Shown here piece after piece: positions 6,747-14,812 of a stretch of DNA of 39,112 bases. The notes beneath the pieces were generated by a model that saw only the letters and a list, made by a program, of their open reading frames with translations, did not search any database and was not told the DNA's origin. Position 1 is the stretch's first letter, and the number at the start of each line of letters is the position of its first letter. The DNA is from CAZEFK01 sp964511405 (GTDB lineage: Bacteria; Pseudomonadota; Alphaproteobacteria; Elsterales; Elsteraceae): positions 1-39,112 of the forward strand of contig CAZEFK010000043.1 of assembly GCA_964511405.1 (NCBI GenBank), in the 5' to 3' direction. Position numbers and translations under genes: made by a program.

Positions 6747-8074
6747 GGGTCCACCCTCGCAATGTCGGCGCCGCACGCCGCCAGCTTCTCGGCCATGCGG
6801 TCATAGCCGCGGTCGAGATGGTCCAGGCCGTCGATGACGGTCTCGCCCGCGGCGGCGAGGCCGGCCACCACCAGCGCCGCGGCGGCGCGGACGTCGGTGC
6901 CGGTGACCGCCGCCCCGGTCAGGCCGGGCACGCCGCGGACCAGTGCGGTGGCGCCGCGCACGGTGATCCGGGCCCCCATGCGCTGAAGCTCGTCGGCGTG
7001 GCGGAAGCGCTGCTCGAAGATGGTCTCGGTGATCGCACTGGAGCCTGGCGCGATCGCCAGCAGCGCCATGGCCGGCGCCTGCAGGTCGGTAGCGAAGCCC
7101 GGGAACGGATGGGTCACGACGTCGACGCCGGCCAGGCCCGCCCCTGCCCGGCGGGCGACCAGGCCGCCGTCGACCGGCGCCAGCGCGACGCCCGCGGCCG
7201 CCAGCACCGGCTCGGCCGCGCCCAACAGCTCCAGGCGCCCGCCCGGCAGGCGCAGCTCGCCTTCGGTGGCCGCGGCGGCGCAGGCCAGGGTCCCGAGCTC
7301 GATGCGGTCGGGCATGACCCGGTGCGTGACGCCGTGCAGCGGCCGCCCGCCGGCGATCGTCAGGGTGCCGCTGCCGATGCCGCCGACCTCGGCGCCCATG
7401 CCCGTTAGGCACGCGGCCAGGTCGGCGATCTCGGGCTCGCGCGCGGCGTTGCGGATGACCGTGATGCCCCGGGCCAGGACCGCCGCCAGCATCAGGTTCT
7501 CGGTGGCGCCGACCGACGGCGCCGGCAGCGTGATGTCGGCGCCGTCCAAGCCGTTCGGCGCGGCGGCATGGACCACGCCGCCCTCGAGCTGGACCGTCGC
7601 CCCCATGCGCCGCAGCCCGGTCAGATGGAAATCGATGGCGCGGCGGCCGATGGCGTCGCCCCCGGGCAGCGGCAGATGCGCCTCGCCCGAACGCGCCAGC
7701 AGGGCGCCGAGCAGCAGCACCGAGGCCCGCATGCGCGCCACCAGGTCGCCGTCGATCGCGTCGGGCCGGATGCGGTCGGCGCACAGGGTCAGCGACAGGC
7801 CGCCCGGATCGCCGGACCAGTGCAGCCCGGCACCCAGCCGCTGCAGCAGCGCGGCCAGCACGGCCACGTCCAGGCTGGCCGGGACATTGTGCAAGGTGAC
7901 CAGGCTTGGCGTCAGCAGCGCCGAGACCATCAGCGGCAGCACGGCGTTCTTGGCGCCGCTGATCGGGTAGGTCCCCGACAGCGGCCGGCCGCCGCGCACC
8001 ACCAGTCGGCGGCCGGGTTGGGGCCGCCACCAGGGCGCGGCCTGGGCAAGACGAAGCGGAATGGCTTGGCTCAT
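6743..8074 (-). CDS. murA: MurA-like UDP-GlcNAc 1-carboxyvinyltransferase with Asp at the catalytic Cys position
   Basis: A 443-residue EPSP-synthase-fold enolpyruvyl transferase, the family that moves enolpyruvate from PEP to UDP-GlcNAc in the first committed step of peptidoglycan synthesis. SGAKNAVLPLM carries the conserved Lys-Asn pair, THPFPGFATDLQAP the catalytic Asp, and RFRHADELQRMGA the C-terminal phosphate-binding region. The flexible-loop motif normally GGCAIG is GGDAIG, with Asp at residue 140. In other bacteria this Cys-to-Asp change keeps activity but prevents alkylation by fosfomycin. The start at 8074 (MSQAIPL) is preferred over 8110. Because it is coupled to a sugar-acid enzyme, it could be a second MurA paralogue with a special role and not the housekeeping copy. 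Confidence 0.85.
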   Translation of the reverse strand: MSQAIPLRLAQAAPWWRPQPGRRLVVRGGRPLSGTYPISGAKNAVLPLMVSALLTPSLVTLHNVPASLDVAVLAALLQRLGAGLHWSGDPGGLSLTLCADRIRPDAIDGDLVARMRASVLLLGALLARSGEAHLPLPGGDAIGRRAIDFHLTGLRRMGATVQLEGGVVHAAAPNGLDGADITLPAPSVGATENLMLAAVLARGITVIRNAAREPEIADLAACLTGMGAEVGGIGSGTLTIAGGRPLHGVTHRVMPDRIELGTLACAAAATEGELRLPGGRLELLGAAEPVLAAAGVALAPVDGGLVARRAGAGLAGVDVVTHPFPGFATDLQAPAMALLAIAPGSSAITETIFEQRFRHADELQRMGARITVRGATALVRGVPGLTGAAVTGTDVRAAAALVVAGLAAAGETVIDGLDHLDRGYDRMAEKLAACGADIARVDP

Positions 8075-8175
8075 GGCCGTCCTGTAGCCGGATTTCGCCG
8101 CGCCCGCCACTGCGCAACCGGCGGCGACCCGAGCTTGAGCTTCCCTGCGCCGCCGGCTGACGGCAGGATGCGGCG

Positions 8176-8550
8176 ATGGCCCTTATCCTCAACCTCCTGT
8201 GGCTGGTGCTCGGCGGCGGCGTGGTGATGGCGGCCGCCTGGCTGCTGGCCGCGCTGCTGATGGCGCTGACCATCATCGGGCTGCCCTGGACGCCGGCGGC
8301 GCTGCGCATCGCCGCCTACAGTGCCCTGCCCTTCGGCCACGATGTCGTCGAGCGCGACGCCGGCGCGCTCAGCCTGATCGGCAACGTGATCTGGTTCTTG
8401 CTCGCGGGCTGGTGGCTGGCGCTCGGCCATCTGGTGCTGGCCGTGGCGCTGGCGCTCACCCTCATCGGCCTGCCCTTTGCGTGGGCCCATCTCAAGCTGG
8501 CCAGGCTCAGCCTCTTCCCGGTCGGAACCGCAATCGTCGCCCGCCGCTGA
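8176..8550 (+). CDS. YccF-domain inner-membrane protein
   Basis: A 124-residue membrane protein made of two related halves. Each half has a hydrophobic helix pair followed by a TLIGLP-type turn: LTIIGLPWTPAALRIAAYSALPFG in the first and LTLIGLPFAWAHLKLARLSLFPVG in the second. This internal duplication with 'IGLP...G' and 'SLFPFG'-like ends is the signature of YccF proteins, whose biochemical role is not known. Four membrane segments are likely (about residues 5-40 and 70-105). It is divergent from murA across about 100 bases and stands upstream of the SRPBCC pair. Confidence 0.8.
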   Translation: MALILNLLWLVLGGGVVMAAAWLLAALLMALTIIGLPWTPAALRIAAYSALPFGHDVVERDAGALSLIGNVIWFLLAGWWLALGHLVLAVALALTLIGLPFAWAHLKLARLSLFPVGTAIVARR

Positions 8551-8633
8551 GCGGCACAGCGCAAGAACCGGAATGCCCGGCTGGTGCCCTGCGCCTAAGG
8601 TTCGGCCTCACCGACAACGGCCGAGGTGCGGCA

Positions 8634-9098
8634 ATGACGACGGTCTATTACAGCAGCGTGTTCGATCACCCCTGCGACGACGTGTGGAGCCTGATCCGCG
8701 ACTTCAACAACTACCCGGCCTATATCGACGGAGTCACGGAAAGCCAGATCGAGGACGACAAATCCGGCGACGCCGTCGGCGCCATGCGCTGCTTCGTCTA
8801 TCGCGGCTTGCGGGTCCGCCAGCGGCTGCTCGCCCATTCCGACCTCGAGCGGTCGTTTACCTACGGGTCCTGCGAGCCCCTGCCCTTCCCCGGCGAACCC
8901 GGCTTCGAGCCGATCCATTATCAGGGGACCCTGCAGGTCACGCCGGTCACGGACACGGGCCGATCCTTCGTCGAATGGTCGGTGACCTTCGAATCCGGGG
9001 ACCGCGGCCGCGCGCGCTGGACGGCGTTCCTGGAAGACGGCGTGCGCCAATGGACCGCGTCGCTCGGCGCCCACGTCGCCGCGGGCCGGCAGCCATGA
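8634..9098 (+). CDS. SRPBCC-family (polyketide cyclase/dehydrase-like) protein 1
   Basis: A 154-residue single-domain START/Bet v1-like fold with a hydrophobic ligand pocket. The N-terminal strand-helix YYSSVFDHPCDDVWSLIRDFNNYPAYIDGV is diagnostic, followed by VGAMRCFVYRG, RQRLLAHSDLERSFTY and a strand ending GRSFVEWSVTFES, then a C-terminal helix. The start at 8634 follows a GAGGTG site. It overlaps the next gene by ATGA and shares clear similarity with it (VRQRLL.HSDL.RS.TY; TGR.F.EW..TF), so the pair arose by duplication. A lipid, isoprenoid or polyketide ligand is typical of the fold but cannot be specified here. Confidence 0.85.
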   Translation: MTTVYYSSVFDHPCDDVWSLIRDFNNYPAYIDGVTESQIEDDKSGDAVGAMRCFVYRGLRVRQRLLAHSDLERSFTYGSCEPLPFPGEPGFEPIHYQGTLQVTPVTDTGRSFVEWSVTFESGDRGRARWTAFLEDGVRQWTASLGAHVAAGRQP

Positions 9099-9523
9099 CC
9101 ACCGCCTATGTCAGCACCGTGCTGGACGCGCCCGTCGCGGCGGTCTGGGCCCGCGTCCGCGACTTCGGCGACTACCGGCTGTTTACGGCTGGCCGCGGCG
9201 AGGTCTTCATCGAGGACGGCCGGGCGGGCGACGCGGTCGGCGCCGTCCGGGTCGCGACCCTGGACGGCCGGACCGTCCGGCAGCGGCTGCTCGGCCATTC
9301 CGACCTCGACCGCAGCTACACTTACGCGTTCTGCGGTGCCGCGCCGTTCCCGTTCGACAACTATGTGGCGACCCTGCGCGTCCGGCCAATCATCGAGACC
9401 GGCCGGACGTTCGCCGAATGGACCGCAACCTTCGACTGCGAGCCGGACCAGCGCGACCCGCTCCGCGCCCGGCTGGAAAGCTTGTTCGCAGCCTGGCTGG
9501 GATCGCTGGCCGCTGCGATATAG
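9095..9523 (+). CDS. SRPBCC-family protein 2
   Basis: A 142-residue paralogue of the upstream gene, translationally coupled to it by an ATGA overlap at 9095-9098. The same landmarks recur: YVSTVLDAPVAAVWARVRDFGDY, VGAVRVATLDG, RQRLLGHSDLDRSYTY and TGRTFAEWTATFDC, with a C-terminal helix LESLFAAWLGSLAAAI. Strict co-translation of two close paralogues suggests a heterodimer or two related ligands. There is no signal peptide, so both act in the cytoplasm. It is convergent with the BON gene, leaving only 7 bases between stop codons. Confidence 0.85.
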   Translation: MTTAYVSTVLDAPVAAVWARVRDFGDYRLFTAGRGEVFIEDGRAGDAVGAVRVATLDGRTVRQRLLGHSDLDRSYTYAFCGAAPFPFDNYVATLRVRPIIETGRTFAEWTATFDCEPDQRDPLRARLESLFAAWLGSLAAAI

Positions 9524-9530
9524 GTAACTG

Positions 9531-10067
9531 TCAGGCCTTCCGGCGCCCAGTCCGCTTCGGCTCGGGCGCCGGGGCTGGCGCACCCTCCGCCGGCCGCATG
9601 CGCAGGTTGTTCTGGACAAGCGTCACGCCGGAAACGGATTCGGCGATGTCCTCGGCCCGCCGTCGGGTCGCACGGTCCTCGACCAAGCCGGCCAAGGTCA
9701 CCTCGCCGCCGGCGACCCCCACTTCGATGTCGGTGGCGTCCACCCACGGATCGTCGGTCAGGCGGTCGTTGACGTCTTCGCGGATCCGCTCGTCGGACCG
9801 CCGATAGCCGCGCGGACCGCGGCCGCGATAGCGGCCCTGCGCCGCCGCGGCCTCGCGGTCGCCGGCGCTCCAGTCGCGGGCCCAATGCTCGCGGCCGATC
9901 GGCTCGGCCGGCGGATAGCCGCCACGCTCCTGTCGGCCATAGTCGCCGCGGTAGCGGCTGCCGAGCCGCCCGTGGTCGCGCAGCCGCCTCTCGCCCAGGA
10001 TCCCGTCGTCGTCCGTCCCTCCGCGGCCGCGCTCAGGGTCGCCCATCCAGCGCAGATCATCCGGCAT
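9531..10067 (-). CDS. BON-domain protein, 178 aa
   Basis: The C-terminal 75 residues form a BON domain: SDERIREDVNDRLTDDPWVDATDIEV, then GGEVTLAGLVEDRATRRRAEDIAESVSGVTLVQNNLRM. BON domains bind phospholipid or hydrophobic surfaces and are common in osmotic-stress proteins. The first 100 residues are highly charged, rich in Arg/Gly/Asp/Tyr and probably disordered (DYGRQERGGYPP, GRYRGRGPRGYRRSDE). This N-terminal layout recurs in alphaproteobacterial BON proteins of unknown role. No Sec signal is visible, so it is not the periplasmic OsmY type. The start at 10067 (MPDDLRWMGD) is the only convincing one. Confidence 0.85.
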   Translation of the reverse strand: MPDDLRWMGDPERGRGGTDDDGILGERRLRDHGRLGSRYRGDYGRQERGGYPPAEPIGREHWARDWSAGDREAAAAQGRYRGRGPRGYRRSDERIREDVNDRLTDDPWVDATDIEVGVAGGEVTLAGLVEDRATRRRAEDIAESVSGVTLVQNNLRMRPAEGAPAPAPEPKRTGRRKA

Positions 10068-10130
10068 CGGCCCGTCCCTCTAGCCTGTGATCAGGAGAAC
10101 AGGACCGCAACGGCGCGGGTTCCGACCCCG

Positions 10131-11009
10131 CTACTCCAGCCAGCGATGGGCGCGAACGGCGCGCAGGAAGCGCTGGACGCCCGGCGCGTGCGGGCGTCCG
10201 GGGCGCGTCGCCAGCGCGACCGTGCGCAGCACGGCGGGATCGGTTAGCGGACGCTGGATCGCCCCGGACGGGCTGATCGAATATTCCGGCACGAAGGCGA
10301 AGCCCAGGCCGGCAGCCACCATCGCCTGCACCCAGTCCTCGCGCTCGGAGCGGAAGCGGGCATAGAGCCGGACCGCGCGGGCGTCGCAGACCCCCATCAC
10401 GGCTTCGCGCATCTCGCAGGCCAGCCGGTCGACATAGGCGGCGCCGTCCAGGTCGGCCAGGGACAGGGCGTTGCGCTCGCGCAGCGCATGACCGGGCGGC
10501 AGCAGCACGACATAGCGCTCGATGTAGAGCGGCTCGATGCGGATGCTGTCGCCCGGCCCCTCGGCCGGGTTCAGGATGGCGGCGTCGAGCCGGTCGTCCG
10601 CCATCAGGCGGGCCAGTTCGGCCGGCCGGCCCTCGCTGACCGCAACCTCGATTCCCGGATGCGTGCGCTCGAACTCGGCCAGGAAGCGCGCCAGGCGCGC
10701 CGGGCCCAGGGTCGGCATGGCACCCAGCCGCACCGGCGGCTGGCGCAACAGCCGGAACGCCTCTGCCGCCGCCTGCGCGGCTTCGGTGCGCTCCGCGATG
10801 CCCGCCAGCAGCGGCGCCATCTGCCGGCCGAAGGCGCTGAGCTGCAGTCGATTGGCCTCGCGAATGAACAGCAGCGACCCCAGCTCGGCTTCCAGCTTGC
10901 GCATGGCCGCGGTCAATGCCGGCTGCGACACGTGGCACGCCTCGGCCGCCCGGGTGAAGCTCAAATGCTGGGCGGCGGCCAGGAAATAGCGGACCTGATG
11001 CATCTCCAT
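10131..11009 (-). CDS. LysR-family transcriptional regulator
   Basis: A 292-residue LysR regulator. The winged helix-turn-helix is at residues 1-60 (HQVRYFLAAAQHLSFTRAAEACHVSQPALTAAMRKLEAELG). The effector-binding domain starts near residue 90 (VRLGAMPTLGPARLARFLAEFERTHPGIEVAV) and includes RLDAAIL and AGLGFAFVPEYSI. The N-terminus M-x-M-H-Q-V-R-Y-F is typical, and the second Met (11003) is an alternative start. It is divergent from the DUF4242 gene across 108 bases, the usual layout for a LysR protein and its target. The effector is unknown. Confidence 0.9.
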   Translation of the reverse strand: MEMHQVRYFLAAAQHLSFTRAAEACHVSQPALTAAMRKLEAELGSLLFIREANRLQLSAFGRQMAPLLAGIAERTEAAQAAAEAFRLLRQPPVRLGAMPTLGPARLARFLAEFERTHPGIEVAVSEGRPAELARLMADDRLDAAILNPAEGPGDSIRIEPLYIERYVVLLPPGHALRERNALSLADLDGAAYVDRLACEMREAVMGVCDARAVRLYARFRSEREDWVQAMVAAGLGFAFVPEYSISPSGAIQRPLTDPAVLRTVALATRPGRPHAPGVQRFLRAVRAHRWLE

Positions 11010-11117
11010 GGGCCACCCCAAAGCCGTGCTTATGGCCGGATAGACAATCGCTGGGAGCGGCCGGCGTCCAGAGCCGGCATTCTGCGGGCGCAGACAACCC
11101 GACAGCTGGAGGATCCC

Positions 11118-11390
11118 ATGACCGCCTTTTCCGTCGACTCGGTCTTCATGGTCGAGCGCGACCTGTCCGGCATCAGCATGGCCGCCCTTGCCGCCGCCCA
11201 GCGCGCGGCCATCGCCCGGACCGAGGGCACCGAGGTCCGTTACGTTCGCTCCACCTTCGCCCCGTCCGACGGCCGCTGCTTCTGCCTGTTCGAGGGCCCC
11301 TCGGCCGATGCCGTGCAGCAGGTCAATGACGCCGCCGGCCTGCCCCATCTGCGCATCGTCCCCGCCGTGGACCTGCGCCGGCCGGATTGA
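11118..11390 (+). CDS. DUF4242 (SCO4226-like) small protein, 90 aa
   Basis: A ferredoxin-like small protein matching the DUF4242 pattern. FMVERDLSGISMAALAAAQRAAIARTE is followed by VRYVRSTFAPSDGRCFCLFEGPSADAVQQVNDAAGLP and a final strand RIVPAVDL. The family includes an actinobacterial nickel-binding protein, but its general role is not settled. The start is fixed by GGAGG 5 bases before ATG 11118. It is divergently arranged with the LysR gene, which probably controls it. It is followed after 64 bases by the SDR gene on the same strand, which has its own GGAGG site. Confidence 0.85.
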   Translation: MTAFSVDSVFMVERDLSGISMAALAAAQRAAIARTEGTEVRYVRSTFAPSDGRCFCLFEGPSADAVQQVNDAAGLPHLRIVPAVDLRRPD

Positions 11391-11454
11391 CCGGCGCCGC
11401 GGAACTTCGCGGGCGGCCTGCGGTTGTTGCTCAAACCGCGACTGGAGGTCCGAA

Positions 11455-12315
11455 ATGGACACCGCCCCGCCGAAACCGCCATTCCCGGCCCAGCAGCAGC
11501 CGATGCCGGGCCGCAGCGCCGCGATGCAGCCCACGCCCGACCACGGCGAGGACAGCTATCGAGGGTCAGGCCGCCTGGCGGGCCGGCGCGCGCTCGTGAC
11601 CGGTGCCGACAGCGGCATCGGGCGCGCGGTGGCGCTGGCCTTCGCCCGCGAAGGGGCCGACGTCGCGATCAGCTATCTCGACGAGCATGACGACGCCCGC
11701 GAGACCCAGCGGCTGGTCGAGGACGCCGGCCGCAAGGCCGTCGTCATGCCGGGCGATATCGGCGATCCCGGCCATTGCCGGACGATCGTCGAGCGCGCGG
11801 TGGCGGCGCTGGGCGGCCTCGACATCCTGGTCAACAACGCGGCCCACCAGGCGAGTTTCGCCGCCGCCGAGGACATCGCCGAGGCGGAATGGGACCTGAC
11901 CTTCCGCGTCAACGTCCACGCCATGTTCTATCTGGTGAAGGCCGCCCTGCCCCACCTCAAGCCGGGCAGCGCGATCATCAACACCACCTCGGTCAACGCC
12001 GACGCTCCCAATCCGCATCTCCTGGCCTATGCCGCGACCAAGGGCGCGATCCAGAACTTCACCGGCGGCCTCGCTCAGCTGCTGGCCGAGAGGGGCATCC
12101 GGGTCAACTGCGTGGCGCCCGGCCCGATCTGGACACCGCTGATTCCGTCGACGATGCCGACCGACAAGGTGGCGTCGTTCGGCTCCCAGGTGCCGATGAA
12201 GCGGCCGGGCCAGCCCAGGGAGGTGGCGCCGGTCTATGTGCTGCTGGCGGCCGACGAGGCGAGCTACGTCTCCGGGGCCACCGTCGCCGTCACCGGCGGC
12301 AAGCCGATCATCTGA
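11455..12315 (+). CDS. SDR oxidoreductase of the YhdF/YghA (general-stress) type
   Basis: A 286-residue short-chain dehydrogenase with the N-terminal Pro/Gln-rich extension (PPKPPFPAQQQPMPG) typical of the YhdF/YghA subgroup. The nucleotide site is TGADSGIGRAVA, NNAA follows at about residue 125, and the catalytic Ser (NTTSVN) and Tyr-x3-Lys (YAATK) are intact. The C-terminal SGATVAVTGGKPII is standard. This subgroup is often annotated as glucose/ribitol-type or general stress oxidoreductase, and the physiological substrate is seldom known. GGAGG precedes the chosen ATG 11455. Confidence 0.9.
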   Translation: MDTAPPKPPFPAQQQPMPGRSAAMQPTPDHGEDSYRGSGRLAGRRALVTGADSGIGRAVALAFAREGADVAISYLDEHDDARETQRLVEDAGRKAVVMPGDIGDPGHCRTIVERAVAALGGLDILVNNAAHQASFAAAEDIAEAEWDLTFRVNVHAMFYLVKAALPHLKPGSAIINTTSVNADAPNPHLLAYAATKGAIQNFTGGLAQLLAERGIRVNCVAPGPIWTPLIPSTMPTDKVASFGSQVPMKRPGQPREVAPVYVLLAADEASYVSGATVAVTGGKPII

Positions 12316-12337
12316 GGCCGCGGCGGGAGGCGCGGCC
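12316..12337 (+). terminator. Possible terminator hairpin after the SDR gene
   Basis: GGCCGCG (12316-12322) and CGCGGCC (12331-12337) form a 7-base GC stem with an 8-base loop, directly after the SDR stop codon at 12315. There is no T tract, only GTTGCCC, so intrinsic termination would be weak. It may only be a transcript-end stabilising hairpin. Confidence 0.3.
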
Positions 12338-12435
12338 GTTGCCCGCCCCTCGATCGCCACATCGCGCGCACCGCCGCCCAACAGACGGTGCCTTACCGTT
12401 TCGGCGCAGCCCCGCTATTGGTTCCGTCCCCGCCG

Positions 12436-13743
12436 ATGCCGGAGACGCCGATGCCCTTTCGCCGCGCCCAGCGCGCCCTGCGCCATTTGTGGCTGTCCTC
12501 GCACCTGTGGCGGCGGCGGCTGGTCTTCTGGGCCGGCGCGATCGCCGTCGGCTACGCGGCGGTCGGCTTCGCCCAGGCGGCGAATGCCGCGCAGGCTCTG
12601 TTCGGGCGGCTGCTGGCGGTCAGCCCGTGGGCGGCGCTGCCGGCCGCACCGGCCGCAGTGGCGCTGTCGGCCTGGGCCGCCCGCCGCTTCTTTCCCGGCT
12701 CGCAGGGCAGCGGCATCCCGCAGACCATCGCGGCCCGCGATCGCGGCCGGCCGGAGTTGCGCCAGCGGCTGCTGGCTCCGCGCATCGCGCTCGGCAAGAT
12801 CGTGCTGTGCCTGATCGGGCTGCTCGGCGGCGCCTCGATCGGGCGTGAGGGCCCGACCGTGCAGGTGGGCGCGTCGATCATGCTGTGGGTCGCCCGGGCC
12901 TCCGGCATGGGGCGCGAGCCGGGATTGATCCTGGCCGGCAGCGCGGCCGGCGTCGCGGCGGCGTTCAACACGCCGCTCGCAGGCATCGTGTTCGCCATCG
13001 AGGAGATGAGCCGATCGTTCGAGCAGCGGATCAGCGCGCTGGTGCTGATCGCGGTCGTGCTGGCCGGCGTGGCGGCGCTCTCGGTCACCGGCAGCGCCAC
13101 CTATTTCGGCCATAGCGGCGCCGCCCTGTCCGGACCGGGCGATTGGGCCGTGGTGGTCGCGACCGGGGTGCTGGGCGGGGTCGGCGGCGGCGTCTTCAGC
13201 CGCCTGCTGCTGGCCGTCAGCGGCTGGCTGGCGGCCCGGCCGCAGGGTTGGGTCGCGCGCCATCCGGTTTGGTTTGCCGCCGCCTGCGGCCTGGTGCTGG
13301 CCCTGATCGGCCTGGCCAGCCATGGCGCCACCTTCGGCACGGGCTATGCCGAAGCCAGCGGCGCGCTCTCGCAATCGGCGCCGCTGCCCTGGACGTTCGC
13401 GCCGCTCAAGCTCGCAGCGACGCTGATCTCGAGCCTCAGCGGCATGCCCGGCGGGCTGTTCGCGCCGTCGTTGTCGGTCGGCGCCGGACTGGGCTCGGCG
13501 CTGGCGCCCTGGTTCCCGTCGACCGCATCAGGCGCGGTGGTGCTGCTCGGGATGGCCGGCTACTTCGCGGGCGTGGTCCAGGCGCCCATGACCGCGTTCG
13601 TGATCGTCACCGAGATGGCCGACGATCACGCCATGCTGGTGCCGCTGATGGCGGCCACGGTCATCGCCTACGGCATCTCGCGTCTAGTGGCGCCGGCCCC
13701 GCTCTATCACGGCCTGGCCGCGCGCTATCACGAGAAGAACTGA
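12436..13743 (+). CDS. ClC-family chloride/proton antiporter
   Basis: A 435-residue integral membrane ClC protein. All ion-pathway signatures are present: GSQGSGIPQ (Ser-Cl site), GREGPTVQ with the gating Glu at about residue 138, GMPGGLFAPSLSVGA, and the inner proton Glu in FAIEEM (about 190). The pore Tyr is in APLYHGLAARY near the C-terminus. Presence of both Glu residues favours H+/Cl- exchange over a passive channel. No CBS domains follow. The start is uncertain: ATG 12436, ATG 12451 (MPFRRAQ) and GTG 12388 are in frame; all lie before the first amphipathic helix. Such antiporters help with acid shock or anion homeostasis. Confidence 0.9.
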   Translation: MPETPMPFRRAQRALRHLWLSSHLWRRRLVFWAGAIAVGYAAVGFAQAANAAQALFGRLLAVSPWAALPAAPAAVALSAWAARRFFPGSQGSGIPQTIAARDRGRPELRQRLLAPRIALGKIVLCLIGLLGGASIGREGPTVQVGASIMLWVARASGMGREPGLILAGSAAGVAAAFNTPLAGIVFAIEEMSRSFEQRISALVLIAVVLAGVAALSVTGSATYFGHSGAALSGPGDWAVVVATGVLGGVGGGVFSRLLLAVSGWLAARPQGWVARHPVWFAAACGLVLALIGLASHGATFGTGYAEASGALSQSAPLPWTFAPLKLAATLISSLSGMPGGLFAPSLSVGAGLGSALAPWFPSTASGAVVLLGMAGYFAGVVQAPMTAFVIVTEMADDHAMLVPLMAATVIAYGISRLVAPAPLYHGLAARYHEKN

Positions 13744-13864
13744 GAATAGTCAAAGACAACGGCTCATCGACTTCCAATTTTGCGATGCACCGGATCTATG
13801 CTAGGCAAATTCCGAGCGCCAACCGAATCGCATCTCCCAGAGCCTGGGTTATGGTGGATCAACG

Positions 13865-14242
13865 ATGACGGACGGAGGTCTGGATCCGGGCCTCGCCCAA
13901 TTCATAAGGCGAGCGATTCCATCGGTCTGGGCTTTGGAGGTCCTGCTGCTGGTCCGAATCGATCCAGGCCGGACCTGGACCGTGGCGCAGCTGACGGCCG
14001 AGCTGCGGAGCAGCAGCGCCGCCATGATCGACGCCGTCGCCGGTCTGGCGCGCTCGGGCCTGCTGCAGACCGAGGACGGCCTGATCAGCTACCGCGCCGC
14101 CACGCGCGAGCTGGACGGCCAAGTCCGCCAGTTGGCCGAAGCCTATGCCCGCACGCCGATCGCGATCATCAAGACGGTGCTGTCGGGGCCGGACGACAAG
14201 CTCCGCATCTTCGCCGACGCCTTCAAGCTGAAAAGGGACTAG
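13865..14242 (+). CDS. Winged-helix-like hypothetical protein, 125 aa
   Basis: A cytoplasmic protein whose middle looks like a winged helix: SVWALEVLLLVRIDPGRTWTVAQLTAELRSSSAAMIDAVAGLARSGLLQTEDGLISYRAA resembles the helix-turn-helix and wing of MarR/ArsR-type regulators. A C-terminal helical tail follows (LDGQVRQLAEAYARTPIAIIKTVLSG). It stands 4 bases upstream of two DUF5985 membrane proteins, so the three form an operon. I infer either a transcriptional regulator of its own operon or a partner of the membrane proteins; DNA binding is not proven by the sequence. Confidence 0.7.
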   Translation: MTDGGLDPGLAQFIRRAIPSVWALEVLLLVRIDPGRTWTVAQLTAELRSSSAAMIDAVAGLARSGLLQTEDGLISYRAATRELDGQVRQLAEAYARTPIAIIKTVLSGPDDKLRIFADAFKLKRD

Positions 14243-14246
14243 CGCC

Positions 14247-14525
14247 ATGGAGGTCGTTCCGCGGCTTGTCTATCTGCTCTGCTTCGGCGCCAGCAGCGCG
14301 TGCATGGTGCTGCTGATCCGCGGCTACGTCCGCAGCCGGACCAAGCTCCTGCTGTACAGCGCGCTGTGCTTCGTCGGCCTGGCACTGAACAACCTGTTGG
14401 TCTTCGTGGATCTGGTCCTGCTGCCCACCCTCGATCTGTCGATGCTGCGCGCTGGCGTGATCTGCGCGTCGCTGGCCGTGCTGCTGTACGGCTTCGTCTG
14501 GGAAGTCGACGGAGGCAGCCGGTGA
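14247..14525 (+). CDS. DUF5985-family membrane protein A
   Basis: A 92-residue protein with three predicted membrane helices (about residues 6-24, 33-54 and 66-84): LVYLLCFGASSACMVLLIRGY, then LLLYSALCFVGLALNNLLVFVDLVLLP, then MLRAGVICASLAVLLYGFVWEV. The RGY..SRTKLLLYSALCF....NN motif matches DUF5985, a family of unknown function that often appears as adjacent pairs. Its stop (TGA 14523-14525) overlaps the next start by one base (TGATG), coupling the two. GATGG context is weak, but the 4-base gap after the upstream stop supports ATG 14247. Confidence 0.75.
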   Translation: MEVVPRLVYLLCFGASSACMVLLIRGYVRSRTKLLLYSALCFVGLALNNLLVFVDLVLLPTLDLSMLRAGVICASLAVLLYGFVWEVDGGSR

Positions 14526-14785
14526 TGCTGTCCTATCTGGCCGGCGCGAACACCGCGCTGTTCATGATCGCGGCGCTGTTCTTCCTGCGCTTCTGGCGGC
14601 GCAGCCGCGACGGGCTGTTTCGCTGGTTCGCGGCAGCCTTCTTCATATTGGGGCTGGAGCAGCTGGCCGGCGTGGTCTCCGGACTGCCGCAGGACTCGCG
14701 CGACTGGCTCTACGCCGTGCGCCTGATGGCCTTCATCGGCCTGGTCGTGGGAATCGTCGCCAAGAACCGGCCGGCTGGGCGTTGA
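14525..14785 (+). CDS. DUF5985-family membrane protein B
   Basis: An 86-residue protein with three membrane helices and the same plan as the upstream gene: NTALFMIAALFFLRFWRRSRDGLFRWFAAAFFILGLEQLAGVV, then a helix LMAFIGLVVGIVAKN. FLRFWRRSRD.LF.WFA.AF is the family core. It is coupled to gene A by the TGATG overlap, so A and B are probably made in equal amounts and assemble together. No catalytic residues are evident. Last gene of the three-gene operon; it is convergent with the Crp/Fnr gene. Confidence 0.75.
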   Translation: MLSYLAGANTALFMIAALFFLRFWRRSRDGLFRWFAAAFFILGLEQLAGVVSGLPQDSRDWLYAVRLMAFIGLVVGIVAKNRPAGR

Positions 14786-14812
14786 CCGGCGCGGCCGGTT
14801 CGGCGCCCGGCG

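Noticed and set aside
11030..11043. TTAT-GGCCGG-ATAG as a LysR operator between the LysR and DUF4242 genes
   Set aside because: Only three bases per arm are symmetric (TAT/ATA); too weak to list although its position is suitable.
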